NCBI RefSeq assembly: GCF_003112535.1
Contig: NZ_BEWA01000010.1
Span: 62,001 to 126,000 of the forward strand
Direction: 5' to 3'
From: Streptomyces rishiriensis
Lineage (GTDB): Bacteria > Actinomycetota > Actinomycetes > Streptomycetales > Streptomycetaceae
Length of the DNA: 64,000 bases
Of the stretch, positions 51,477-59,614 are shown piece after piece; within the stretch, counting starts at the first letter, position 1; each line of letters starts with the position of its first letter. The position numbers and the translations under genes are program-made. Under the pieces are notes generated by a model. The model was not told where the DNA came from and searched no databases. It saw only the letters and a list, made by a program, of their open reading frames with translations.

Positions 51477-52696
51477 GGCTGTCCTTCCTGGGCCAGTGCC
51501 CTCAGCGCGGGCACGACCTCGTGGGGTGTGGGCATCGCGTTCATCTCGGTGCGGATCGCGGCGAGGGCCTTGGGGAAGCGGTCGTCGCCCAGCAGCTCCC
51601 CGAGCGCGGCCCGCACCCGAGCGGGCCCGCTGTCGGCGTCGAGGACGACACCGGCTCCGGCGCGCCGCACCCGGTGCGCGATCTCCGCGTAGGGCGGGGA
51701 CTGCGGCAGGATCAACTGGGGCACCCCGGCGGCGACGGCGGTCATGGCCGTGCCCGCGCCGCCGTGATGGATCACCGCGTCGCAGGTCGGCAGCAGCAGA
51801 TGGAAGGGGACCGCCTCGGCGACCCGGACCCGGACCCCGGGCGCCGACGCGGCGACCGCCTCGCCCTGGCCGGCGCCCGCGGCGATCACCAGCTCGACAC
51901 CGAGGCCGGCCACCGACTCGGCGAACTCGGCGGTCACCCGGGCCGCGGTCGTGGCGTCGTACCGGTCGAGCGCGATGCCGCTGGTCACGCACACCCGGGG
52001 GCGTCGGCGCGGCTCGGCGAGCCAGGCGGGCGCGGCGGCCGCCCCGTTGAAGGGCAGGTACCGCATGGAGGTGCGCCGCACCGCGAACGACTCCGGGATC
52101 CGCAGGCTCGGCGGGCTGGTGTCGAGCAGATGGTCCGAGCAGGCGCGGGGCTCGGCCCCGTACCGCTCGAACAACTCGGCGTACCCCGGCAGCCAGTCGC
52201 CGCGCCGCCCCGCGCGCTCGGTGCGCAGGAGCGAGCCCACCTCCCAGCTCTGGGCGAGCAGGGGCACGCCGACCGCGGCGGCGGCGACCGGGCCCGCGAA
52301 GCACAGCGTGTCGCAGACCACCAGGTCGGGCCGCCACCAGCGGGCGAAGGACACCAGGTCGTCGGTCATCGTCGCGGCGGCGGCCACCTGCTTGCCCGCC
52401 GTGTAGTCGAGCACGGTGGTCTGCCACTCGTCGAGCAGCTCGGGCCGCGCGGTCCAGCCGTCCGGCCAGGGGCGCTCACTGCCCCAGGACCTCATGTTGG
52501 CGACCGGGCCCTTGCGCCGCGGCGGGGCGTCGGGCCCGATCGGGACGACGGACATCCCCGCGCCCAGGACGGTGCTCCGGCAGGACGGCGGCACGGCGAA
52601 CCGCACCTCGTCGCCCGCCGCCTTGAGGGCCCAGGCGAGCGGGACCATCGGAAAGAAGTGGCCGGGAGCGGCCCAGGTGGCGAACAGCACGCGCAT
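51455..52696 (-). CDS. GT1 glycosyltransferase (intact motifs)
   Basis: A 413-aa GT-B enzyme, less like the other three. Catalytic His13 is in TWAAPGHFFPMVPLAWALKA, and the donor motif CDAVIHHGGAGTAMTAV is complete. CVTSGIALDRYDATTAAR marks the start of the donor domain. It transfers one of the deoxysugars. It lies in the operon from 54574, 20 bases after the KAS III-like gene. Confidence 0.93.
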   Translation of the reverse strand: MRVLFATWAAPGHFFPMVPLAWALKAAGDEVRFAVPPSCRSTVLGAGMSVVPIGPDAPPRRKGPVANMRSWGSERPWPDGWTARPELLDEWQTTVLDYTAGKQVAAAATMTDDLVSFARWWRPDLVVCDTLCFAGPVAAAAVGVPLLAQSWEVGSLLRTERAGRRGDWLPGYAELFERYGAEPRACSDHLLDTSPPSLRIPESFAVRRTSMRYLPFNGAAAAPAWLAEPRRRPRVCVTSGIALDRYDATTAARVTAEFAESVAGLGVELVIAAGAGQGEAVAASAPGVRVRVAEAVPFHLLLPTCDAVIHHGGAGTAMTAVAAGVPQLILPQSPPYAEIAHRVRRAGAGVVLDADSGPARVRAALGELLGDDRFPKALAAIRTEMNAMPTPHEVVPALRALAQEGQPCPTTMS

Positions 52697-52716
52697 GATC
52701 TCTCCCCCTCGGCCGG

Positions 52717-53760
52717 TCAGCAGAGCCAGGGCGCGGTGGCGAGGATCTCGACCACGGCACCGCTGACGGACAGTCCGGACGCCAGGCCGATCATGAGCAT
52801 CAGGTCGCCGGGCACCAGTTCGCCCGCGCCCAGCAGATGGTCCAGAGCGGCCAGGTGGTCGGAGGCGGCGAGATGGCCGACGCCTTTGGCGTACTCCCAG
52901 CAGGACTTCTCCATCGGCAGCCCGAGCGGCATCATCAGCCGCTGCTCGGTGAAGTCCCGGGACGCGCTCATGTACGACACCCGGGCGATGTCCTGGAGCT
53001 TGACCCCGGCCTCCTCGGTCAGCCGGTCGGTGAGGGCGTGCAGCCCGTCGAGGCTGAACCGGTTGAACTCCTCGTAGGTCCGCGACCGGAAGAAGTCCGC
53101 GGAGCGGGCGCCCAGGTCCAGGGGCGCCCGGGTGGTGGCGGGCGGCGGGAAGATCGGCTCGGCGCCCCGGTGCAGGGACTCCAGCTCCTGGACGAGGTGG
53201 GTGCCCACCGACCGCAGCCGGGCGAAGCCGCCGGCCTTGGACAGGATCGCCGAGGCGCCGGCGTCGCCGATGAGCTGGAACGGCGCGGACCGCCAGCGGT
53301 CGAGCAGGGGCGACTCCATGTTGTCGCCGATGGTGACGAGCGCGGTGTCCCGCCGCTCGTCCGCCCGCAGATAGCAGACGGCCAGCTCGAGCGCGTCGAA
53401 CATGCCGTTGCAGCCCTGGCGCACCTCGAAGGCCGGGACGCTGTGCCCGACCGCCTCGCCGACCGTCCGCAGCTGCACGTAGTTCTGCGCGCACCAGGCG
53501 TCCGGCCCCTCGTGGAAGCAGGAGACGTGGAACACCGCGTCCACGTCGGCGCGGGTCCGGGTGGCGCGCGCGAAGGCCTGTTCGGCGGCGAGCACCGCCA
53601 TGTCCGGGCCGGCGAGACCGGGCGAGACCGCGACTCCGGTCAGCCCCGTCTCCTCGTACGCGGCCGCGTCGTAACGGCCGTCCGCCACCGCCCGGGCGGA
53701 GCTGACGGTCTCCGGCACGTAGGTGCCCACGGAGTCGATGTAGATGTCCTGTACTTTCAA
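52717..53760 (-). CDS. KAS III-like acyltransferase (CerJ/CloN2 group)
   Basis: A 347-aa thiolase-fold protein from TTG 53760 with GGGAGAGG upstream. The active Cys117 is in FEVRQGCNGMFDALELAVCY; GDNMESPL and LIGDAGASAILSK fit the ketosynthase III fold. A His lies in KGVGHLAASDHLAALDHLL. The usual KAS III Asn/His context is altered as in the CerJ and CloN2 proteins, which transfer acyl groups to sugar hydroxyls rather than condense. It probably esterifies a sugar of this glycoside; the acyl donor may be carried by the orphan ACP or the NRPS. Confidence 0.88.
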   Translation of the reverse strand: MKVQDIYIDSVGTYVPETVSSARAVADGRYDAAAYEETGLTGVAVSPGLAGPDMAVLAAEQAFARATRTRADVDAVFHVSCFHEGPDAWCAQNYVQLRTVGEAVGHSVPAFEVRQGCNGMFDALELAVCYLRADERRDTALVTIGDNMESPLLDRWRSAPFQLIGDAGASAILSKAGGFARLRSVGTHLVQELESLHRGAEPIFPPPATTRAPLDLGARSADFFRSRTYEEFNRFSLDGLHALTDRLTEEAGVKLQDIARVSYMSASRDFTEQRLMMPLGLPMEKSCWEYAKGVGHLAASDHLAALDHLLGAGELVPGDLMLMIGLASGLSVSGAVVEILATAPWLC

Positions 53761-53815
53761 CGCCCTCTCCCGGTGAGTCGAGTCCAACGGTCCCGGGGTC
53801 CCCGGGGCACGGCGC

Positions 53816-54574
53816 TCAGCGGCCGCCGTCCACATGCAGTACCTGGCCGCTGATGTTGGTGTTCGCGGCCGAGGCCAGGAAGACGGCCGCGTGCGCGACG
53901 GCGGCCGGCTCGGACAGCCGCGCGGTGGGGGTGCGCCCGCGCTCCTCCTCGCGCAGCGCGGCCGGCAGCGCCTCCCGTACTCCTTCGGTGAGCGTGAGCC
54001 CCGGCGCCACGGCATTGACGAGGACACCGTCCGCGCCGGCCTCCCAGGCGAGGTTGCGGGCCAGCCCGTGCAGGGCCGCCTTCGCGGCGCCGTAGACCTC
54101 CTGGCCGCCCCGGCCGTGCGTGGCGATGTGCGAGGAGACCAGCACGATGCGGCCCCAGCCCCGCGCCCGCATGCCGCCGAGGACGGCCTGAGCGGTACGG
54201 ACCGTGCCCGCGAGGTTGTCCGTCAGCGTGGCCCCCCACTCCTGGGCGGGCACCTCCTCGAACCGGACCCCGGGCGCGCGGCGCGGACCACGCTGATAGG
54301 CGTTGGCCACCAGGACGTCCACGCCGCCCCAGCGCCGGGTCACCTCGTCGACCGCCTGCCCGGGCGAGCCGGGCTCGTCCAGCGCGTAGCGGACGGCCAA
54401 GGCCCTTTCGTCCCCGCCCAGTTCGGCGACCAGACGGTCGGCGACGTCCTTGGCGCTGCGGTAGGTCAGCGCCACCCGGCAGCCCTCGGCGGCGAAGGCG
54501 CGCGCCACGGCCAGGCCGATGCCCCGGGTGGCCCCGGTGACCAGGACGACCCGGCCGGAGAGACCAAGTTCCAC
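53816..54574 (-). CDS. Short-chain dehydrogenase/reductase (FabG-like)
   Basis: A 252-aa classical SDR from GTG 54574 (GGAGGAG upstream). NAD(P) loop VVLVTGATRGIGLAVARAFA; catalytic Ser in IVLVSSHIATHG, Tyr-x3-Lys in QEVYGAAKAALHGLARNLAW; NAVAPGLTLT and SGQVLHVDGG at the end. It is complete, in contrast to the degenerate SDR at 44395. It probably reduces a polyketide or sugar ketone and is first in the six-gene leftward operon. Confidence 0.92.
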   Translation of the reverse strand: MELGLSGRVVLVTGATRGIGLAVARAFAAEGCRVALTYRSAKDVADRLVAELGGDERALAVRYALDEPGSPGQAVDEVTRRWGGVDVLVANAYQRGPRRAPGVRFEEVPAQEWGATLTDNLAGTVRTAQAVLGGMRARGWGRIVLVSSHIATHGRGGQEVYGAAKAALHGLARNLAWEAGADGVLVNAVAPGLTLTEGVREALPAALREEERGRTPTARLSEPAAVAHAAVFLASAANTNISGQVLHVDGGR

Positions 54575-54594
54575 GATGCTCCTCCAGACGGTGG

Positions 54595-54624
54595 GGTCGA
54601 GCGGCGCTCGGCCGCCGCTCGACC
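54595..54624. promoter_or_regulatory. 12-bp hairpin in the SDR operon leader
   Basis: GGTCGAGCGGCG (54595-54606), loop CTCGGC, CGCCGCTCGACC (54613-54624): perfect 12-base arms. It lies 20 bases before the leftward GTG start. It could be an operator, an attenuating hairpin or an mRNA-stabilising stem; TCGAGCG within it matches SARP-type heptamers. Confidence 0.6.
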
Positions 54625-54644
54625 GCCGATCCTGCGCACCCGGC

Positions 54645-54677
54645 TTCGAGAGCCGGTCCAGCCGGATTCGATTCGAC
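54645..54677. promoter_or_regulatory. TTCGAG/TTCGAT direct repeat at 22-base spacing
   Basis: TTCGAG 54645-54650, TTCGAT 54667-54672 and TTCGAC 54672-54677 lie in the divergent promoter between the SDR operon and the NRPS gene. The 22-base step equals two helical turns, as in SARP binding sites. TCGA is frequent in GC-rich DNA, so this is suggestive only. Confidence 0.4.
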
Positions 54678-54747
54678 GACGCCTTGAGAGCGGTGGCTGA
54701 GGATGCGGACCGACCGGCGCCGGGAGTGTTGCCAAGGGGAGGCCACC

Positions 54748-57700
54748 ATGGAGAGGCAGAAACCGTTCGCGTCCAGCGTGCCGCGCACGGAGTGGGGCGA
54801 TCAGCCCCGGGACGAGCTGGTGCACGCGCGCGTCGCGGCACACGCCCGACGCACGCCCGACGCGCCCGCCCTGCGCTGGAACGGTGTGGACACCTCCTAC
54901 GGCGGACTGGTCGAGGGAGCCCGGCGCGGCGCGGCCGTCCTGGCCGGTCTCGGCGTGGGCCGCGGGGACGTCGTCGTCGTCCGGGCGGACTGCGTACCCG
55001 ACACGGTGCGGCTGCTGCTGGGCGTCATGCAGTGCGGCGCCGCGTACACGATCGTTCCGCCGGACTGGCCGCGCGGCCGCTACGAGCGCATCGCGGGCCT
55101 CGACGGGGTCCGCCTCTGCGTGAGCGCCGCTGCCGAGGACCCGGTGCCGGGGGTCCGCACGATCGACCTCGCCTCGGTCGTGGCGGGACCGGTGAGCGGT
55201 GCCGCGAGCGGGGCCGAGGGCGCGGCCGCGTCCGCGGCCGCCGGAGCGACGGGGGCCGCCTCCGGCGGCGACGACGCGCTGTGCGTCTTCTTCACCTCGG
55301 GGAGTTCCGGTGCGCCCAAGGGCGTGACCGCCTCGCACCGCGGACTGCTCCGGCTGGCGGAGGACGAGTCCTGTGTGGTGCCGGGCCGTATGACGACGTA
55401 CCAGATGGCCTCACCCGCGTGGGACGCCCTCGCCTGGGAACTGTGGGTGCCGCTGGTGCGCGGAGGCACCTGTGTGCTGTCCGGCGGCGAGCGCCCCACC
55501 GGGGCCCGGGTGCGGGCGGCGATCGCCCAGGGCGTCGACGCGATCTTCCTCAACACCGTCCTGTTCAACGCGCTCGTCGACGACGACATCGACTGCCTGA
55601 GCGGCCTCGACCTGCTCCTCACCGGCGGTGAGCGGCACTCGGTCCGCCATCTGGCGGCCTGCCGCCGCCGCCATCGCGGAGTCCGGCTGCTGCATGCGTA
55701 CGGACCCTCCGAGAACACCACCTTCACCACGACGCACCCGCTCGACGCGGTGGACGCCGACGCGGAGGTCCCCATCGGCAGGCCGGTGCGCGGGACCGAC
55801 CTCTGGCTGCTGGACGAGGACCGAAAGCCCGTGCCGGACGGAGCCGTCGGGGAGATCGTGATCGGTGGCGAGGGACTGGCCATCGGCTACCTCGGCGACC
55901 CGGGGGAGACCGAACGGCGCTTTCCCGTCCTCGACCTGGACGGCGCGCCGCGTCGCGTGTACGTCACCGGTGACCTGGGACGGTGGGACGAGGACGGCCG
56001 GCTGGTCTTCGCCGGACGCCGCGACCGGCAGATCAAGCTCCGGGGAGTACGGATCGAGCCCGCGGAGATCGAGACGGTCATCGAAGGGGTGCCCGGAGTC
56101 AGGCGTGCGGCGGTCGTGGCGCTGACGGACGCGTCGGGCCGTACGACAGGGCTCGCGGCGGTGGCGAGCAGCGAGGGCGGACCGCTGCCGGCGCGGGAAC
56201 TGGTCACCGGGGCCGTGACGCGGGAACTGCCCGCGGCGTGTGTGCCGGAACGGATCGCGATCGTGGAACGGCTCCCGAAGCTGTCCAACGGCAAGGTCGA
56301 CCACGGGGCCCTGAGCGCCCTGGTCCCAACCCGCGCGCGGGCCGCCGCCGGACGGCCGGCGCAACCGTCCGGCGAGGAGGGCGAGAGCCCGGAGCCGGCA
56401 GGCGGGCCGGACGGCGGCCCGGACGGCGAGCTGGGCCCGGCCCTTGCCGTGGCGGGGGAACTGCTCGGCTACGAAGTCGGGCCGCACGACGACCTGTTCG
56501 ACCACGGCGCGACCTCGATGACCGCGATCCGCCTGGCGACCAGGCTCGGGCGGCTTCTCGGCCACCCCGTCTCGGAGCTGGACATCCTGCAGACGCGGAC
56601 CGTGAGCGCGCTGCTCGAACGCCTAGGCGAGCGGGAGCCGCACGCACACGGGCCGGCTCCCGCGCAGCGCGAGCGGGCCGCCCGGGCGGCGCAGCCGGGC
56701 ACAGGCCCCGACGGTGGCGCGCTCTTCTCGCTGGAGAAGTTCTGGCGGATGGCGGAGTACGAGCCCGATCTCCACGAGAGCATCATGCCGACGCTGTTCG
56801 TGCTCCGCGGCGCACTGGACACGGCGGCGCTGCGAGCCGCGGTCGACGCCGTCGTCACCCGGCACGACGTCCTGCGCGCCCGGTTCCGCGCGGGCGCCGG
56901 CGGTCTGGAGGCCGAGATCCTGGCGCCGGCCGAGGCCACCGGCGTCCTCCAGGTGGACCGCGGCGCCCCGGCGCCGCGCGCGGTCGCCGAGCGGCGGGCG
57001 CGCGACTGGCTCACCGCGCCCTTCCCGCTGCGCGGCGCCGGCCCCCTGCGGGCCCGGCTGCTCAGGGCCGCGGAGGGGGAGTGGCTGCTGGCCGTGGTCG
57101 GGCACCACATCGCCTTCGACGCCTGGTCGACCCAGCTGTTCTGGCGGGAGCTGTTCGACGCCTACCGGGCGATCGGCGCCGGGCGCCCGGCCTTCGAGGG
57201 ACCCGCCGCGTCCTTCTTCACCACCTACCGCACGCAGTTGAACGACCAGGCACAGCGGCGCCCGGCCGCGCTCGCCAGCTGGCGGTCGCGGGCCGAAGGG
57301 GTGGACTGGATCAGGTTCCCCGACGCATCCGACGTGCCCCGCTACGGACCGGCGGCCGAGGTGGACCTCAAACTCACCAAGGAGCTGATGGCCGACGCCG
57401 GGCGGGCCGCGGCGGCCGTGGACGGCACCGCGAGCGCCGTGTTCCTGGCCGCCTTCGCCCGGGTGCTCGGCGCGCACACGGGCGCCGCCGACCTGGCGGT
57501 CTGCACCCCGGTCTCCGGCCGCTTCGCACCCGACTCCGCCCAGTCCATCGGCTGTTACGCCAGCATGCTCGCGCTGCGCCTGGCCGCGGCCGCCGAACCC
57601 CGGGAACTGGTGCGGCAGGCCGCCGGGCAGCTGCGCGAGGCGATGAGCGCGCCGCTGCTCTCGATCGACCTCCAGTTGCCCGAGGTGCCCGCGGGATTCC

Positions 57701-57963
57701 CCCGCCACCCCCTGCTCCAGGCGTACTTCGTCCTGGAGGAGGTGCCGCCGTCCAGGGTGGACATCACGGCGGACCTGTACGGCGAGCAGATCCGGGTCGC
57801 TCCCGTGACCTGGGTGCCCGAGCTGCACCTGGAGCTGCGCCCGCACCCGGACCTCGGCGGGCTGCTGCGGTACCGCACGGACGTGGTGCCGCGGGCCGAC
57901 GCGGAGTCGCTCGCCGCCGAACTGGTGACCCAGGTGGCCGAGCTGTCCGCCGTCCTGGGCTGA
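54748..57963 (+). CDS. NRPS module A-PCP-C
   Basis: A 1071-aa protein from ATG 54748. The A domain covers about residues 20-525: A3 FFTSGSSGAPKGVTASH, A5 HAYGPSENTTF, A7 YVTGDLGRWDEDG, A8 RDRQIKLRGVRIEPAEIE, A10 LSNGKVDHG. A PCP at about 570-640 has DLFDHGATSMTAIRLATRLG (Ser in ATSM; the usual GGDS is altered). The C-terminal condensation domain at about 670-1065 has GHHIAFDAWSTQLF (HHxxxDxW). I read the pocket as D-A-W-F-L-G-A-T-F-(K), hydrophobic. An Ala/Gly-rich insert precedes A3. The condensation domain probably joins the amino acid to an acceptor brought in trans. Confidence 0.93.
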   Translation: MERQKPFASSVPRTEWGDQPRDELVHARVAAHARRTPDAPALRWNGVDTSYGGLVEGARRGAAVLAGLGVGRGDVVVVRADCVPDTVRLLLGVMQCGAAYTIVPPDWPRGRYERIAGLDGVRLCVSAAAEDPVPGVRTIDLASVVAGPVSGAASGAEGAAASAAAGATGAASGGDDALCVFFTSGSSGAPKGVTASHRGLLRLAEDESCVVPGRMTTYQMASPAWDALAWELWVPLVRGGTCVLSGGERPTGARVRAAIAQGVDAIFLNTVLFNALVDDDIDCLSGLDLLLTGGERHSVRHLAACRRRHRGVRLLHAYGPSENTTFTTTHPLDAVDADAEVPIGRPVRGTDLWLLDEDRKPVPDGAVGEIVIGGEGLAIGYLGDPGETERRFPVLDLDGAPRRVYVTGDLGRWDEDGRLVFAGRRDRQIKLRGVRIEPAEIETVIEGVPGVRRAAVVALTDASGRTTGLAAVASSEGGPLPARELVTGAVTRELPAACVPERIAIVERLPKLSNGKVDHGALSALVPTRARAAAGRPAQPSGEEGESPEPAGGPDGGPDGELGPALAVAGELLGYEVGPHDDLFDHGATSMTAIRLATRLGRLLGHPVSELDILQTRTVSALLERLGEREPHAHGPAPAQRERAARAAQPGTGPDGGALFSLEKFWRMAEYEPDLHESIMPTLFVLRGALDTAALRAAVDAVVTRHDVLRARFRAGAGGLEAEILAPAEATGVLQVDRGAPAPRAVAERRARDWLTAPFPLRGAGPLRARLLRAAEGEWLLAVVGHHIAFDAWSTQLFWRELFDAYRAIGAGRPAFEGPAASFFTTYRTQLNDQAQRRPAALASWRSRAEGVDWIRFPDASDVPRYGPAAEVDLKLTKELMADAGRAAAAVDGTASAVFLAAFARVLGAHTGAADLAVCTPVSGRFAPDSAQSIGCYASMLALRLAAAAEPRELVRQAAGQLREAMSAPLLSIDLQLPEVPAGFPRHPLLQAYFVLEEVPPSRVDITADLYGEQIRVAPVTWVPELHLELRPHPDLGGLLRYRTDVVPRADAESLAAELVTQVAELSAVLG

Positions 57964-57969
57964 ACCCCC

Positions 57970-58014
57970 GCACGACGACGGCCCGCACCACGACGGCCCG
58001 CACCACGACGGCCC
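57970..58014 (+). repeat. 15-bp tandem repeat after the NRPS gene
   Basis: Three copies of GCACCACGACGGCCC (first copy with one change, 57970-57984), directly after the stop. The last bases run into the terminator stem. Confidence 0.85.
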
Positions 58015-58052
58015 CCGCACCGGACGCCTTCACGGAGTCCGGTGCGGGGGCC
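58010..58052. terminator. Strong hairpin terminator between convergent genes
   Basis: GGCCCCCGCACCGGAC (58010-58025) pairs perfectly with GTCCGGTGCGGGGGCC (58037-58052), 16-bp stem, 11-base loop. It separates the NRPS (ends 57963) and the second 2,3-dehydratase (ends 58076). Confidence 0.92.
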
Positions 58053-58075
58053 GCCGACGGTCGGTCCGTCGACCG

Positions 58076-59467
58076 TCAGTCCAACGAGTGCAGCACCGCG
58101 ACGAAGGTGCGCGCCTGCATGTTCAGGTAGTAACTGTGTTCCAGCAGACGGCTGATCTGGCGGGCGGTCAGCCAGACGAAGTCGTCCGGCACGTCGGCGA
58201 GTCCCTCGCCCACGTCGATGATCCGGTAGCGGACCTCCGCGTGGTGGAAACGGGCCCCCTCCTCCGACTGCAGGGCGTCGTACAGGACCGCCTCCCGCGG
58301 AGCGGACAGGACATGGTCGAGGAAACGCGGGCGGCGCTCCGGCGGCAGGTCACGGTAGTTGTCCGGGGTGCACTGGACGGTCGGCCCGAACTCCGCGACG
58401 TCCAGCGAGCCGGCCTCGACCCGGGCGTGCAGCAGCACATGCCGCACCCCGTCGAACCGCCGGGTCAGCAGCGCCGCGTGGCCGCCGGGGACCGGCGCGA
58501 GCAGCGGCTGCGACCAGTGCAGGATCTCCCGGCTGTCGGCGTGCACCTCGGCGGCGATCACCTTGAAGTACCTGCCGTCCGGCCGGGAGATCTCGTCGTC
58601 GAGCCGCAGCCAGGGCGCCGCCTCGCTCAGCGGCAGGCGGTGCTGGGCCACCTCGTGGCGGGCCTTGACCTCGGACAGCATGCCGATCACCTCGGGCAGC
58701 GTGTGCCGGGCCCGCCCGCCGTCGTCCGGCGCACCGCCCGGCAGACACGCCAGAACCGAACAGGCCTCCATGCTCAGCACGTTGTCCCGGCGCATCAGCG
58801 CGCGCAGCTGGCCGAGGGTCAGCCAGCAGAAATCCTCGTGCTCGGGGACGGGCCCCCCGGTCTCCAGGACCATGTGCCGGTTGCGCTTGCGCAGGAACCA
58901 GGTGCCGCGCTCGGACTGCAGGGTGTCGACGAGTATCCGGCGCGGCCCGCTCCGTACGAAATAGTCGATGTACGGGATGGCGCGGCCCTTGTGCACCCCG
59001 CTGTAGTTGCTGCGGGTGGCCTGCACGGTCGGGGACAGCCGCACCGCGCCCGTGTTGCCCGGCTCCATCTTGGCCTGCATCAGAAAGTGCAGCACGCCGT
59101 CGAACTCACGGACCAGGATGCCGAGGACGCCGATCTCGCGCTGCACCAGAATGGGCTGTTCCCAGCAGCCGATCTCCTCGCCGCCCTCCACCCGCAGCCC
59201 CTCGACGGAGAAGAACCGGCCGCTGTCGTGCACCAGCGAACCCGTACGCGGATCGAACCCCCAGCCCGTCAGCCGGGCGAACGGGATACGGGTCACCTGG
59301 AAGCCGCTGCGCCGGCGACGGGCGGCGAACCAGGCGTCGAAACGGGCGTTCGGCATCACCGGGCTGTCCACCGCCCGCGCGGAGACAGCGATCCGGTGCG
59401 CAGGACCGACGGGGGACGGGGCGGAGCCGGACGCCGTGATATCGGACTCCGCGGAAGACTTGAGCAT
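58076..59467 (-). CDS. NDP-hexose 2,3-dehydratase, copy 2
   Basis: A 463-aa paralogue of the 50121 gene with the same duplicated layout: QPILVQREIGVLGILVREFD, MQAKMEPGNTGAVRLSPTVQ; then SQPLLAPVPGGHAALLTRRF, FGPTVQCTPDNYRD. It has a longer N-terminus of about 35 residues (SSAESDITASGSAPS...). Two such enzymes in one cluster suggest two separate 2-deoxysugar pathways or redundancy. It is monocistronic and divergent from the AfsR-type regulator. Confidence 0.93.
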   Translation of the reverse strand: MLKSSAESDITASGSAPSPVGPAHRIAVSARAVDSPVMPNARFDAWFAARRRRSGFQVTRIPFARLTGWGFDPRTGSLVHDSGRFFSVEGLRVEGGEEIGCWEQPILVQREIGVLGILVREFDGVLHFLMQAKMEPGNTGAVRLSPTVQATRSNYSGVHKGRAIPYIDYFVRSGPRRILVDTLQSERGTWFLRKRNRHMVLETGGPVPEHEDFCWLTLGQLRALMRRDNVLSMEACSVLACLPGGAPDDGGRARHTLPEVIGMLSEVKARHEVAQHRLPLSEAAPWLRLDDEISRPDGRYFKVIAAEVHADSREILHWSQPLLAPVPGGHAALLTRRFDGVRHVLLHARVEAGSLDVAEFGPTVQCTPDNYRDLPPERRPRFLDHVLSAPREAVLYDALQSEEGARFHHAEVRYRIIDVGEGLADVPDDFVWLTARQISRLLEHSYYLNMQARTFVAVLHSLD

Positions 59468-59614
59468 CCAGCTGACCTTCTCCTCGGGGCGATGTCCGGC
59501 CCGAAGCTAACGAGCGGTCGCCGAGGGCGATTCGAGTACGGTCGGAGGCGTCCGGGCAGCCTGCGGCGCATCCGGTAGTGTCACCACCCGGGTCAGTGCG
59601 GGAGGACGACGGGC
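59468..59614. promoter_or_regulatory. Divergent promoter region, dehydratase 2 versus AfsR-type regulator
   Basis: 147 bases. A TTCGAG (59531-59536) and a possible -10 TAGTGT (59576-59581) for the rightward gene were noted. GGGAGGACG forms the ribosome site of the regulator. Confidence 0.4.
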
